DNA of 64,000 nucleotides, taken from positions 1,519,625-1,583,624 of the forward strand of contig RPFO01000130.1 in assembly GCA_009746045.1 (NCBI GenBank), written 5' to 3'. Positions 1 to 22,433 of this stretch are shown here, piece after piece (the stretch's first letter is position 1; each line of letters starts with the position of its first letter). This DNA comes from Mesostigma viride. Lineage: Eukaryota > Streptophyta > Mesostigmatophyceae > Mesostigmatales > Mesostigmataceae. The position numbers and the translations under genes are program-made. The notes beneath the pieces are model-generated. The model saw only the letters and a program-made list of their open reading frames with translations. It did no database searches and was not told where the DNA came from.

Positions 1-239
1 CTGGGAGGAACACAAGAATGGATGTACAGTTCTGAGGCGAGAAAGCTCTCGAGCATTGCACGGGCGACGTACAGACAGCCGGTTGGTGTCAATTTGGCCG
101 GATTGAATAATTTCGGATGGGGAGAAGTGCATTTTAAGTTCAAAGGTGAAATGTTCAGGTTTTTTGAGTGGGACTAAATCGTACAAGGGCGATTTGTGAG
201 GCGATGTCCGGCTGGGGAACAGTACCCCTGTTCGACTGC

Positions 240-1395
240 GTGAGGGGAATGGATTCTGCGACTGAAGGCATTTTGGGTGTGATTTCTTGCGCCAACGGCC
301 GTTGGAATTGCAAATTAGCGTTTGATTTTCTTGCACCCGGAAGTAGGGTGTGGTTTGCACGTGGCACCAGGAGTAATTAATAAATGCATAATAAAACATT
401 TTTTCGTGCGCCAAGCGGCCGTTGGAGACTGAAAACTAGTGTGTGCTTTGTGCGCGTAATAATCTTAAATCTTGTTGTTTTTTCAAGCCAACGGCCGTTG
501 ACGGTAGAAATGTATCAAACGGTGTCGGTGGGTTGCAGATGACGTTCTACAGGACGGAGGGGGGCGAGTGGATCAACTTGGAAGACAGGCTTCTGGGAGT
601 GGTTAAGACCGCTCAGGCTTCTGCCGGACATTAAGCTGGATTTAAGCCAAGGGTGAAGGTCTCTTTTGAGACGGATGTCGCGAAGGCCGCGGCTCTTGTT
701 TTCAATATCGAGGGTCGGGGATCCCAAAGCCGACCGTAGAGCCATTTGAGGAGGTGCTTGTGAGGTGTGGTGCTATAAGGCCCTATGATCATCAATACAG
801 CCCAATTTGTTTTCAGTCGATCGATGCTGATGGTAATGAAAGTTGGATACCGATGAGCGGCCATATGATAGGGAGAAGGGTTTAAGGGTTTAGGGGAGGT
901 GGGACGGTTCGAATGGGTCATCTTGAAGGACGGCAAGTACTTCAAGCATCACACTGACCTGATCATCGACCGGCTGTTCGTGTTCTGCTGGAGATTGCAT
1001 GTTCTGGTTGAGGGGAATACGTGATGGGGACCGACGGTGTTGACGAGTTTGAGAAAGCGGTTGGTGAGGTGATGTCGCGTTGGGGCAGGAGTACAAGTTC
1101 GACGCGTGACTGACGCGAATCGATTATGCGACTGAAGTGTTGGGTGTGATTTCTTTTGCGCCAACGGCCGTTGGCAGTGGAAAGTTGGGTGTGATTCGCC
1201 ACGTGGCACTATGGATGTAATCAATAAATGCATAATGCCAATTTTTTTCGTGCATTTTTCGTGCGCCAACGGCCGTTGGAGGCTGGAAAATGGTGTGATT
1301 TTTCGTGGGCGTAGTAAATCATTCTTGTTGTTTTCAAGCCAAGGCCGTTGACGGTGAGAAATGTGTATCAAACGGTGTTGGTGGTCGCAGATGGC
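240..1395 (+). repeat. Two diverged copies of one spacer module
   Basis: About 240-545 and about 1105-1395 are the same module. Each has, in order: 'gcgactgaag', a palindrome CCAACGGCCGTTGG, a 'cacgtggcac' block, a likely polyadenylation region with 'aataaatgcataat', a second palindrome, 'cttgttgtttt.caagcc', and the start of an ORF ('aaacggtgt.ggtgg..gcagatg'). This looks like a 3' end, spacer and 5' start of tandemly duplicated genes. The ORFs between (about 540-940 and 1380-1620) are short and broken and I do not recognise them. Confidence 0.6.
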
Positions 1396-1620
1396 GGTCA
1401 AATGCACGGTTGCGTGGTGCAGGAAGCGAGGCAGGAGGGGATGACTTGTGCGTGCGTCATGTCAGCGTGCGAACGGAATGGCAGGGAGGGTGAAGGATTT
1501 GTTTGCAAAAAAGGGGGGATGTATGCCCGGGATTGCCAGTCCATTCGGGACGGATTGCATGCCTTTTTGTGATGGACACGCCAAGTTGTCAGGGGAGATG
1601 CAAGAGGTGATCAAAGGAGC

Positions 1621-2212
1621 TTGTTGTTTGTGAATGGCGAGTCCAGTGCTGGTGAAGGACCTCTTGTCCTGAGTTTTGAGGTGGACGGTGCTGGAAGTCT
1701 GGAAAGAATGGCGGTCCGGTCGCGGGAATGGATGTTAAATCACCCTGACTTTGACTCGTATGCCTACTGCAAGGTTTCGGGGACGCCGTTTTTACATGGA
1801 TGCTGTGCTCGGAGGATGACGTGCATGCGATTGTTTCGCATGACGACTTGGATATCGCAGGCGCCATGGGCGCAGACCTGTTGTTGTATTTCATGATTGG
1901 ATGGGGTTGCGGATTTTTGGAAGGTGATTGGTGGGTCCCGCACCTCGCAAGGCTTACTTTTGCGGTCGGCGAATTGCCTGTACCTGTTGAAGTGTCACAA
2001 AAACTCGTGTGGAGATGGCTGCCGTTCTGGCATCGGGGGTTAAGCGCCAAGCCCGATTTGCCATGACCGTTGTTGCTGATGCTGAGGGGGAGGAAATTGA
2101 AAAGGTCGTGAAAGGGTCGTCCTGGCCTCTGCTTTGGTGGAGAGAGCAAGGAATGCATGCGACTAGGTGTTTTTGGTCGCCAACGGCCGTTGGACTTGCA
2201 AATGTCCTGTGA
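1621..2212 (+). pseudogene. Unrecognised ORF chain with frame breaks
   Basis: Three overlapping open frames follow each other: 1621-1896, about 1797-2066, then about 2039-2212. Read end to end they give a continuous protein-like sequence with no low-complexity bias (for example LNHPDFDSYAYCKVSGTPFL, then DDLDIAGAMGADLLLYFMIG, then VVADAEGEEIEKVVKG). The last frame runs into a CCAACGGCCGTTGG unit at about 2174. I recognise no family. It may be a decayed gene or a gene with sequencing indels; the frame changes are not obviously splice sites. Confidence 0.4.
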
Positions 2213-2683
2213 GCTGAGTCCGTTTCTTAACTTGCATGGACGTCGGTTGTGCAGGGGCAGGGTGTAGGATGGAGTGCGGAAAAGAAGGAAAGGAAGGGGG
2301 GAGACTACAAAGAAACCTGATAGAGATTGTGGAGGCCGAACTGGAAGACCTGCCCGATCTGGTTCTCGAAGAGGACGGGCATTGCACGCTGAACGTCTTG
2401 ATGGCGTGGGCATGATGATGTCGGAGGTTGATGGGTATGGTGGAATTGCTAAAGGTGTATTGCGTAAATTGAGGCGTGAGGAGGATGTGGGGACTCCGGC
2501 TCATGTTTTGGTCAGTTTTATGAACGACAATTGGGGTCGAATGCAAACCACTAAAGATGGGGAGGATGTTGACTAGAATGTGATTTTAGGATGAATGTAA
2601 ATTTATTTAATAAAGAAGAATCATTTGGAAAAATCGCCTGATGGTGTCAGTTTTGTGCGTTAAGGCCAACGGCCGTTGGGTGT

Positions 2684-3195
2684 GTGGAATTTAACAGGGC
2701 GCAACGGCCGTTGACCCTGCTGAATGCGTGCGTTTGCGGGTGGTGTAAAAAAATATCGATGTGCACAGATGACTCATTCGATGACCCCATTCGATGCGAA
2801 CATCCGGATTGTCAATGGAAGGAGTGCGACGGAAGCGAGTGGTTCTGTCCCAAGCATTCTGACGTATGGGGGGCGTTGTTTGCCGAAATCGAGAGCGGGC
2901 TGATGACGATTGCCGTCACATCGTGACGAAAAAGTGGAAGCCTTGGCCCAACAACATGGTTTTGGTCTTGTACTATGTTGACAAGAAGCCTCGATTCATG
3001 CTGCGTGATGCAGAGTGGGTGATAGAGGAGGTGGGACAGATGCGACCTGGAGAGGGGATAGGCGGTAAGGACAAGCCGCCAAGGCATGTGTGGGCTTACA
3101 TGGGAGACCATCCCGACTGTCCAACGGCCAAAGTGTGGCATGATATGGGAAGGGACCTGGCCACGGGTCCGCGTATGAGTGCGCGCGACTCGTGA
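2684..3195 (+). pseudogene. Cys/His-rich unrecognised ORF pair, frame-broken
   Basis: 2684-2926 encodes a Cys/His-rich segment (CVCGWCKK, RCEHPDCQWKEC, WFCPKH) that looks like a zinc-binding fold of unknown type. At about 2920 the frame changes and 2866-3195 continues with a well-formed segment (VLVLYYVDKKPRFMLRDAEW). Two palindromes stand directly upstream (about 2663 and 2701), and a truncated one (ccaacggcca) lies inside the second frame at about 3120. Probably one gene with an indel. Function unknown. Confidence 0.4.
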
Positions 3196-3518
3196 CAGCG
3201 CTCTGAAGGGGGAGGTGAAAGACCTGATGCGCAAGGGGGGGTTGGTAGAGCAGATTAGACAGCAGATTAGACGTGTGTGTGATTTTGATGAGGAGATTGA
3301 TGAGAAGCCGGCAAAGAGGGGCAGGATGGACAGAATTGCTCAGTAAGAAAGAGAGGGAGAAAATATGATTTGATTAATCTGATGCGTGTAATTGAAACTA
3401 ATTTATTTTGTCTCATAAAACTTCTTTGAACGGACCTTTGAACCAACAATTATTGCACAACAAGACTAGATTGAGAATTGTGTGAGAAAGACGCCAGAGG
3501 GGGTTCTGACGGTGCTCA

Positions 3519-4468
3519 TTGCCCCTGTTATACAATGGCTGCTGTATGGGACTCATGGCAATTGCGCAGATGGCAACGAAATGCAAAATCTGTACGGAGC
3601 CCGTAAGGGTCGAGGGACTGTGCGCGGAACATTATAAGTTCCTACAAGAGCACGACCTCGAGTACCAACATCCAAGGATCCATACGGGGGGTGTGGATTT
3701 CTTAGATGTGATAGACCACTGGAGGGATTGGATGTGTATTGCAAGACACATCTACCTTTTGCCGAGAAGTTGGAGGACGTGTGCGCTCGTGGGATCGCAT
3801 ACGTAGCAAGTTTGCAGATGTTGATGGGGAAGACCGGAATGACACGCTCGGTCCTCCACTTCACGGCAACGCACACTGGGGAACGGAAAGTTGAGCTGGT
3901 GCGCCTCGACAGGCAGGGACTCGAGATTTTGGCAGAGGGGGACAGCGCGTACGGGTTTGCTCATGGGCATAACGTTACCATGGGGGATTCCTTGCAGGGT
4001 GTGGCGCGGGAATGCGCGTACACCTTGATGACGCAGCTGGATTTGTGGAAGCACAAAGACTGCACAAGGATATTTTGGAGCTTCTTCTTGCCGCAGAGCC
4101 GGTGGGACTGCCGAAGAGGCCTGAGAGCGGGACGTTTGATCAGGATGGTGGTGAAGGCGGATATAGATGCAGATGTGGAGGCCGCAAAGGCGAAGGCAGA
4201 GGAAGCGCGTCGTGCAAAGGAGGAATCGGATCAAGAACTGTTTGGAGAAGATGCAGAGCTTCCAACAAAATTTTGCATCGTTTGGGGATGGCGGACGTCG
4301 CTTATGATACGAGTCCGGGAAGGGGAAGAAACAAACGAGGAAAAGATAATAATGGGAATGGTCGCCCACTGTTCTTGTCACAGAAATGCTTTTGTTAATG
4401 CTGGCGAACTTGGGACGCGTCGTCCGTATTTCAACATTTCCTTGCCTTTAAAATTGATTGATGGGTAA
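3519..4468 (+). pseudogene. Zinc-ribbon-like ORF plus 246-aa continuation, frame-broken
   Basis: 3519-3720 carries CKICTEPVRVEGLCAEHYKF, a CxxC...CxxH pattern typical of small zinc ribbons. At about 3720 the frame shifts and 3728-4468 continues with a further CxxH (YCKTHL), then an acidic and basic helical stretch rich in A, K and E (about residues 140-165) and a C-terminal domain I do not recognise. The two frames read naturally as one protein of about 310 residues. Function unknown; a nucleic-acid role is only a guess from the zinc motifs. Confidence 0.45.
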
Positions 4469-4469
4469 A

Positions 4470-6010
<1,541 letters not shown>

Positions 6011-6013
6011 TGT

Positions 6014-15871
<9,858 letters not shown>

Positions 15872-16433
15872 ATAGCTTGATCTGAACTCGTGTACATTTG
15901 TAAAGATCGATCTGTACATCTGTCTCCAGAGCATTCACTTGAATATTCAAAGTTCAAGTGGGAATTACTGGTTGGGTTGTGCACAGGCTTGTGCACAATT
16001 TTGGCAATAATTATAATTCGTTCTATAAATAGAACTAGCGGGGTCGTGGAGAGGGTTGTGCAATTGTAAATAATCTACAACTTGTCTCACTTGCTTACCC
16101 TCCGAGTGCATGACACTATGACAAAAACAGCCAATTTTACCCCGACTTGAATAAATTTTAATAAATGTTAATAAATTTTAATAAATTTAAGCAATCTAGT
16201 AATGAAAAGTGCACGCGGAAAGCGCACCAGTGACCAAATTGCATGAAATGGTAATGATTTCATGTGGAAACGCATTCACAATGAGCATCAATTGTCATGT
16301 ATTTGTTGAAATGGCGTCTCCTCAAGTAATAAAATTTGGCATGGGTATTGTAGATTGATTGTGGGCCCCCCCAGCATCACGTGGCCCTAGGGGAGCTGTC
16401 TGGCGTGCCTCCCGGGGATGGAATTAATTAAAC
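15872..16433. other. Intergenic, AT-rich
   Basis: No gene seen. Repeated 'aataaatttt/aataaatgtt' around 16150-16190 could serve as polyadenylation signals of the upstream gene. The stretch ends in AATTAATTAA at about 16425-16432, directly at the terminus of the next retroelement. Confidence 0.5.
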
Positions 16434-17055
16434 GGAAACATAACTCCGTTGGGAGTACATGTAGCACATGGGGATGGAATGGTGTAAGCTATCTAGGTCC
16501 CAAGCGGAAGGGGCGCTTTGCTGAGTAGAATAAATAGGGTTTTCTAGATTAGATTAGCTTAGAGTTAGATTAGAACTTTCGGTTTCGCGGCTTTGCCCCC
16601 CCTCCATCCATTCACGGGAATATGTGCTACATGATCTCCCAACGGAGTCATGTTATAATTTAATTTATTTTTTTAAATCTAGGTCCTAGTTACAGGGGTG
16701 TGGGCACCGCGGCCCGAATCGCTATGAATGCCATACTTGGTCACACGCGGAGCCCCCACAGGCTTGGGGGTGGTCTCCTTCATCACTACTTGCCATCTAT
16801 CCTTGCGCACCATCTGTCTCCATATTACAGACAAACCAGGAGGCTGCCCGGGTGTGAGCCCGTCACGTCTAGTGTAGCACATGTCCATGCCGAGTCTATC
16901 ACGAAAAGTCCACGGGTGGCGGCCCTGCCGCGCGCGGCCGGGGGCACGCCAGGTGAGGACATATCGCCCAGGCTGGGCGGGCTTAATTGGTGCCAGCTAG
17001 TCTATCTGATGTATCTACCTGATCTGTGCGGGCCAGGTGCCCGGCTAGGCCCAGG
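16434..17055 (-). mobile_element. 5'-truncated non-LTR element, ORF2 C-terminus and 3' end
   Basis: On the minus strand this encodes the C-terminal end of a LINE ORF2 (LAGHLARTDQVDTSDR ... PGLSVIWRQMVRKDRWQVV). It matches the better-preserved copy at 59940-60945 (LVGHLARTNHVDTSR ... LGLSVIWKKMMDKAKWAQV). The 3' terminus (minus strand, at 16434) carries the family signature tactcccaacggagttatg and adjoins AATTAATT. A second element is inserted at 16501-16677. Confidence 0.75.
16501..16677 (+). mobile_element. 177-bp retroelement tail with target-site duplication
   Basis: Flanked by identical 10-bp copies ATCTAGGTCC at 16491-16500 and 16678-16687. Its right end has the same terminal signature (tgctacatgatctcccaacg) followed by an A/T-rich tail. 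The uninterrupted target exists at 53975-53984 in a paralogous element copy, so the insertion borders are certain. Confidence 0.85.
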
Positions 17056-17057
17056 CG

Positions 17058-17228
17058 CTCATAAGTGTACAGATAGAGGTCTGCAAGGAGCCCGGCACAG
17101 GTAGTGCCCATAGGGATGCCGATAGCTTGTTGGTATACATTGCCCGCAAAACAAATGAAGGTGTTATCAACAAGATAAGAGATCCAATGAACAAGGTCAG
17201 CCTTCGTGATAATATCAAGGAGACAACC
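17058..17228 (-). mobile_element. Penelope-like reverse transcriptase fragment
   Basis: The minus-strand translation gives DLVHWISYLVDNTFICFAG followed by YQQAIGIPMGTTCAGLLADL and YLYTYE. The GIPMGTxCAxLLADL block is the characteristic RT motif of Penelope-like elements. Only this core is left. It is fused downstream to the LINE tail and is interrupted upstream by the CRE-like LINE at about 17232. Confidence 0.8.
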
Positions 17229-17231
17229 AGC

Positions 17232-20200
17232 GCATATATATATATTAATAAGATAATTACTTACAGCAGAGTGAAATCACTCAAACCAAAGCAAACGCCA
17301 AGCTATAAACCTCTATACAGAGCCATGTCAAATCTCTATACTACGATAAGACCAATGGAAACTCCTAACGGGAGGAACCTAATAGCCCTGCTGCACCGCA
17401 AAATCAGCCCGCGTACGGCGGAGCATGATGTCAGCCATGGCCCGAGTCAGCGCCACCGACAAGCGCTGACGCCAATATGACGTCCAGGTCCGCGCCGACC
17501 ATGAGGCCCGCTGGCCCTCCAGGTCCAGCCGGTCCTCCCGGAGCCGGCAACACTCCTTGAAGAAGGCGGAGGTCAGGGGCCCCATGGCCCCAAACTCCTC
17601 CAGGACAAAGGGCACCACACGATGGTGCCCGACGTCGCCGTAGGCCAGGAGCTTGGCCCGCTCCGCCCGGTCCGCCGTGTAACCTGCCGTGAGGGAGGCC
17701 CCAGCCACGTGGCTAAGAGCCAAGGGCCGCGCCAGCGAAACGTCGATAAGCAGATGCCGGCCACCCCCCTCAAAGTCCAGCACCACGATGTCAGGCCGGT
17801 GGTTGGGGGAATAGAAGGCAGCGCCATCCGCATCCTCGGACCGGATGTTCGCGTGGGGGAAAACCGACCGAATCATGGCGAGCACCACCGTCAGGAGGAC
17901 AGTGTGCAAATACAAATACCAATTCTGATTCTGTTGGCCCCCCATGCAGGAAAGGTAGTGAGTCCCCGTGGGATCCAGCGGCTGCCCACAGCTACCACAA
18001 GGCCGCCCGGCCGGAACAAGAGGCTGCGGGGCAAATAGCTGGTGCCGGAGCGCCACCGAGTAGTGGCTGGGAGCCAAGGCGAATGGGGGGCCATGGGAAG
18101 AGCACGAAGGTACGCCGAGCCCACACTCCGCAAGGAAAGCGAGAACAGCCACGCACGTCCCTGGGCGTTGAGGTCCGCGAAAAGAGCAATCCAATCAGCC
18201 GTGTGCAGAATACCCGCGTAGTTTTTCTGGTGTTTATCGATGACGCGAGCAGGGAATGCGGCGGGAGATTGAACGGAGGCGACCGAGGGAGTGCCGCGAG
18301 GGAGGTGGCGCTGTACCGCCTGAGCGGCACGGACGGGAGAACAGGCCTGCTGGATCTCAGCATAGGCCTCCTGGATGGCAGTGACGAAGGGCAAGGGTTG
18401 CTGGGGTCCAGGCAGGAGGTCAGGCGCTGCCGTTGCCAAAAGGGGCAGGAGCCGGCAGCTTTCCGCCCACGACTGAGCGACGGAGCCCAAAAATGCTGCT
18501 GGGGCCAGCCGGGCGGCACGAGTCAGACCACAGCCACCCATCCGTGCAGGCAGGGAGGCAATGCGAATAGCATGTGGCGGGAGGTCGGGGCCCGGGACCA
18601 GCTGCGCCAAGGCCGACTGGATGCGTTCGTCGTGGCCCTCGGCGGCCAGCCGGACCTGAGCCGGAAGAGCGCCCCGGAGCCAGTGAACGACGCGAGGGTG
18701 AGCGCAAAACCACAGAAGCAGACCCTTGGTCTGCGAATCATGAAGGCGCGCAATCAAGGGCAGTACCTCAGTGCGTGCCTCGAGGGCGGCCCGCAGAGCA
18801 TCGATGACAAACGCGGGGTCGCCAACCGGAACGCCGAGGACATCCAACCCATGGAGGCGCTCGTCCCGGCCCAAGAGCTGGGGCGGAAAGCCGGAGCAAT
18901 CACCTTGGGGCGAGTACACCGCGCACTTGGCCAGGGTCAACTGGAGGTTGATGTCGGCCACCGCGGTCTGCAGTGCCAGCAGAGCCGCGGTGGTGTCCGG
19001 CACAGGGCCCAGAAGGTATAGATATCATCCAAGTAGGCCTGAATAGCGACCGCCGGGTGGGCAGCATGGACCGCTTGGAGGCAACCCTGGAGGGGGCGGC
19101 AAAGTACAGGGGTCCTGCAGGGGGTCCCCTTGCTGGGTGCCCGACCGCGACAGCAGGCCGCCGCGAGTGCCGTCCTCCATGATGTGAACCAGTTGGCCGG
19201 GCTGGCCGTAGCACACGGCTGTCCAAGCGTACAAGTCCTCGAAGGACTCCATGACGGCCGCAAACATGCTGGCGCGGGACAGACTGTTGAACGCGTTGTG
19301 GCAGTCGACCTTGACGACAGCGTGGGTGGGGTGGGCCTCGAGGTAGGCCTGCACCGAATGGATGAGGATATCCGCCCCGCCTGGAGTCGTCACCCGGCCA
19401 GCTGGGCCGCCACCGAGGTCTCACCCGCTGCGAGGGGCGGGCAGAAAAAGGCACGGAGCTCGGGCGCCTTTTGGCGGCAGATCACTTTGCCCACGAGCTT
19501 GCGGAGCACCTCACCGCAGGCGATCGGGCGCACCTTGCCCTCGGGGGGGGCAAGACACCCTTGAGCAGAGCGAGGAGGCGAGCGCCCGCTAACCACTCGC
19601 GCGCAGCGGGAGGAACGCGACCAGCCGCCAGGTCAATGAGGGTGTCAAAGAGAATGTCCTCGCCCCCATGCCCCACCAGGACCTCCAAGTGCTCGTAGCG
19701 CCAGCCCGACGGCCCGGTAGAGGAAGCCCGCGGGACCGCACGCATCACCTCCAGGAAGCAGTCGCGGTCCAGCCGGAGGGGGGCCGGCAGGAGGGGGTCC
19801 GGCACGGGCAGCTGGAAGCCGGGCTCCGCAGGGTGAAGAGCCTCCAAGGCCGCCAGGGTAGCCGCATTGGCGGGGGCCAGCTTGGCCATTTCCAAGCGGG
19901 TCATGGCCCGGCTGAGCTGCCCCTCGCGGACGAGGCGGATGACGTCGGCGGCCACCCGCTCGAAGTTGACCTCCCCCGACAGCCGGGCCGTGCGCGGGGG
20001 CGGCACGTCAAACAGCCCCTGCATGCCAGTCCCCCTGCAGAAAGCGTCGGCAACGGGCAATAACCGCACCCTGGAGGCCGCGCACACCACGCCCGAGAGG
20101 GGTGAGGAGCAGGCGGGGGGTCACCATGTGCAGTTTAAAGCCAAGCGGGTCGTCCGGAGCGGCGTGCATGCGCCGGAGAGAAACGATTGCACATTGCGCG

Positions 20201-20349
20201 AAAAGGCTACGCGCGCGGTGGGGGAGGTCGGTCAGGGTAGACGTCGGGTTGATGGCGCATGCATCCCAGGGAACCGTGTCAAGCCAACGCCAACTGGCCG
20301 AGTAGTCGGGCGGCGGGGGCTGGGAGCCGGTGGGAGCCGAGGCGGGAGG
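17232..20349 (-). mobile_element. CRE-like LINE with restriction-like endonuclease, copy 1
   Basis: A minus-strand non-LTR retrotransposon; its coding region runs from about 20090 to 17379 through several frame breaks. In order: ASSTGPSGWRYEHL and GKVRPIACGEVLRKLVGK (N-terminal RT motifs as in CRE-clade elements), KVDCHNAFNSLSR (motif A), GTQQGDPL (motif B), AYLDDIYTF (catalytic DD), a CCHC knuckle CGSCGQPLDPTGTHYLSC, then RPDIVVLDFEGGGRHLLIDV, a PD-(D/E)xK restriction-like endonuclease after the RT as in R2/CRE elements. Breaks occur near 19558 (G8 run), 19395, 19160, 18970 and 18085 (G6 where copy 2 has G7). The 3' UTR is about 130 bp and ends in an AT microsatellite. It copies itself by target-primed reverse transcription. 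Confidence 0.88.
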
Positions 20350-21340
20350 GCATATATATATTATAAAAATATAATTACTTACAGCAGAGTGAAATCACTC
20401 AAACCAAAGCAAACGCCCAGCTATAAACCTATATACAGAGCCATGTCAAAGCTCTATACTACGATAAGACCAATGGAAACGCCTAACGGGAGGAACCTAA
20501 TAGCCCTGCTGCACCGCAAAATCAGCCCGCGTACGGCGGAGCATGATGTCAGCCATGGCCCGAGTCAGCGCCACCGACAAGCGCTGACGCCAATATGACG
20601 TCCAGGTCCGCGCCGACCATGGGGCCCGCTGGCCCTCCAGGTCCAGCCGGTCCTCCCGGAGCCGGCAACACTCCTTGAAGAAGGCGGAGGTCAGGGGCCC
20701 CATGGCCCCAAACTCCTCCAGGACAAAGGGCACCACACGATGGTGCCCGACGTCGCCGTAGGCCAGGAGCTTGGCCCGCTCCGCCCGGTCCGCCGTGTAA
20801 CCTGCCGTGAGGGAGGCCCCAGCCACGTGGCTAAGAGCCAAGGGCCGCGCCACCGAAACGTCAATAAGCAGATGCCGGCCACCCCCCTCAAAGTCCAGCA
20901 CCACGATGTCAGGCCGGTGGTTGGGGGAATAGAAGGCAGCGCCATCCGCATCCTCGGACCGGATGTTCGCGTGGGGGAAAACCGACCGAATCATGGCGAG
21001 CACCACCGTCAGGAGGACAGTGTGCAAATACAAATACCAATTCTGATTCTGTTGGCCCCCCATGCAGGCAAGGTAGTGAGTCCCCGTGGGATCCAGCGGC
21101 TGCCCACAGCTACCACAAGGCCGCCCGGCCGGAACAAGAGGCTGCGGGGCAAATAGCTGGTGCCGGAGCGCCACCGAGTAGTGGCTGGGAGCCAAGGCGA
21201 ATGGGGGGGCCATGGGAAGAGCACGAAGGTACGCCGAGCCCACACTCCGCAAGGAAAGCGAGAACAGCCACGCACGTCCCTGGGCGTTGAGGTCCGCGAA
21301 AAGAGCAATCCAATCAGCCGTGTGCAGAATACCCGCGGCA
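20350..21340 (-). mobile_element. CRE-like LINE, 5'-truncated copy 2
   Basis: Nearly identical to the last ~960 bp of copy 1 and abuts its 5' end. Its open frame (about 21341-20497) covers the CCHC knuckle and the restriction-like endonuclease without a break. The 3' end lies in catatatatatt (about 20350), and the truncated 5' end meets catatatatatata (about 21338), so the element sits in an AT microsatellite. Few substitutions separate the copies, implying recent activity. Confidence 0.88.
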
Positions 21341-21553
21341 TATATATATATAATTATAAGCATCCCGCACGATAGCACCTGCTGCAATCCCTGAGAGCCA
21401 CGTTGCCGTGGGCTTGGTCTGAGAAACACGCACGTGCAGGTGTTGCGCCCGTGAGGCCTACGTGCATACAGACGAGTAATTAAGGAGGCTATCTAAACGA
21501 GCTTTCAAATCGTGCAAATCTAGTGTGGTATATAGAGTGGTCGGAAATCATAG

Positions 21554-22433
21554 GTGGCTACTATGGGCATAGGTATACGCTTCTCTGCTGCTGTCTTAGA
21601 ACGCCTGGCCGCAGATGTGGCGGCCATGGGCGGCACGTTGGCTGCCGAGCTTCCCATCCTCTCCTCCACCACCACCGCCACCTCCAAGCTCCTCGCCTCC
21701 ACCTCCACCACAACCGACGCCCTCACGGCCCAGCTTCTCGCCATCGACAAGCGCCTGCAGGACAATGCCATAGCCATCGAATGCTTGCAGAACACCGCCG
21801 GCATCACTGCTCAGGCGGTGAAGGACATCGCCGCTCGGCCAGCCCCTGCTGGCCCTGCCGGCGATGCTCCTCCCATCCCGACCTGGGCGGACATGCTTAA
21901 GCAACACGCCACCTCCACCACCTCCGCCGTCGCCGCCCAGCTTAAGCAGCAGACGCTGGACCTCCGCGAGGAGGCCGAGCTCGCCAAGCGCAGCCTTAAC
22001 GTCATAGTCAAGCACTTTTGACCCGCTGCAGGACGAGACCTCCGAGACCCTTGCCATGGCGTTTGAGAACAAAATCCTTGTCCCCATGGCTATCACTGGT
22101 AAGGGCAAGCCGCGGGGGGTGACCCGCCTTCCCCGCTCGCGGGGTAAGGCCGGCCCCTCCCCCTTGCTCCTCACCTTTGACACCATGGCGGATAAGATGG
22201 AGTTCCTCAAGTGTCGCAAGCGGCTTGGGGGGACCGCCTACACGTTGGACGACGACTTGACCTTGACGCAGCAACAACGGCGACGGGAGTTATGGCCGAC
22301 CTACCTCCAGCTTCGGCAGACGGCGGGGCAGAAGCCGGTCTACTGGAAGGGGGCGGACATCTACGTCGCCCACAAGCCCTGGCAGGCGACCCCTGCAACC
22401 CCAGCTACCCCAGCCACCCCAGCCTAGGGAATA
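21554..22433 (+). mobile_element. Non-LTR retrotransposon ORF1, one frameshift
   Basis: A 155-aa open frame (21554-22021) rich in S/T/A with a coiled-coil-like region (LKQQTLDLREEAELAKRSL). It continues after a one-base shift at about 22018 (extra T versus the homologous copy at 53.8 kb) with 22056-22427. The C-terminal part (MEFLKCRKRL, TLDDDLTLTQQQRRRELWP, GQKPVYWKGADIYV) has the RRM-like end typical of L1-type ORF1 proteins, which bind element RNA. Two further copies lie at 52.68-52.95 kb and 53.40-53.96 kb. Confidence 0.75.

Noticed and set aside
2899-2935. A second CTGATGA ... GAAA match
   Set aside because: The bases next to the two core strands do not pair, and it lies in an ORF.
18083-19564. 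Long plus-strand open frames opposite the CRE-like LINE
   Set aside because: Shadow frames of a GC-rich minus-strand coding region.
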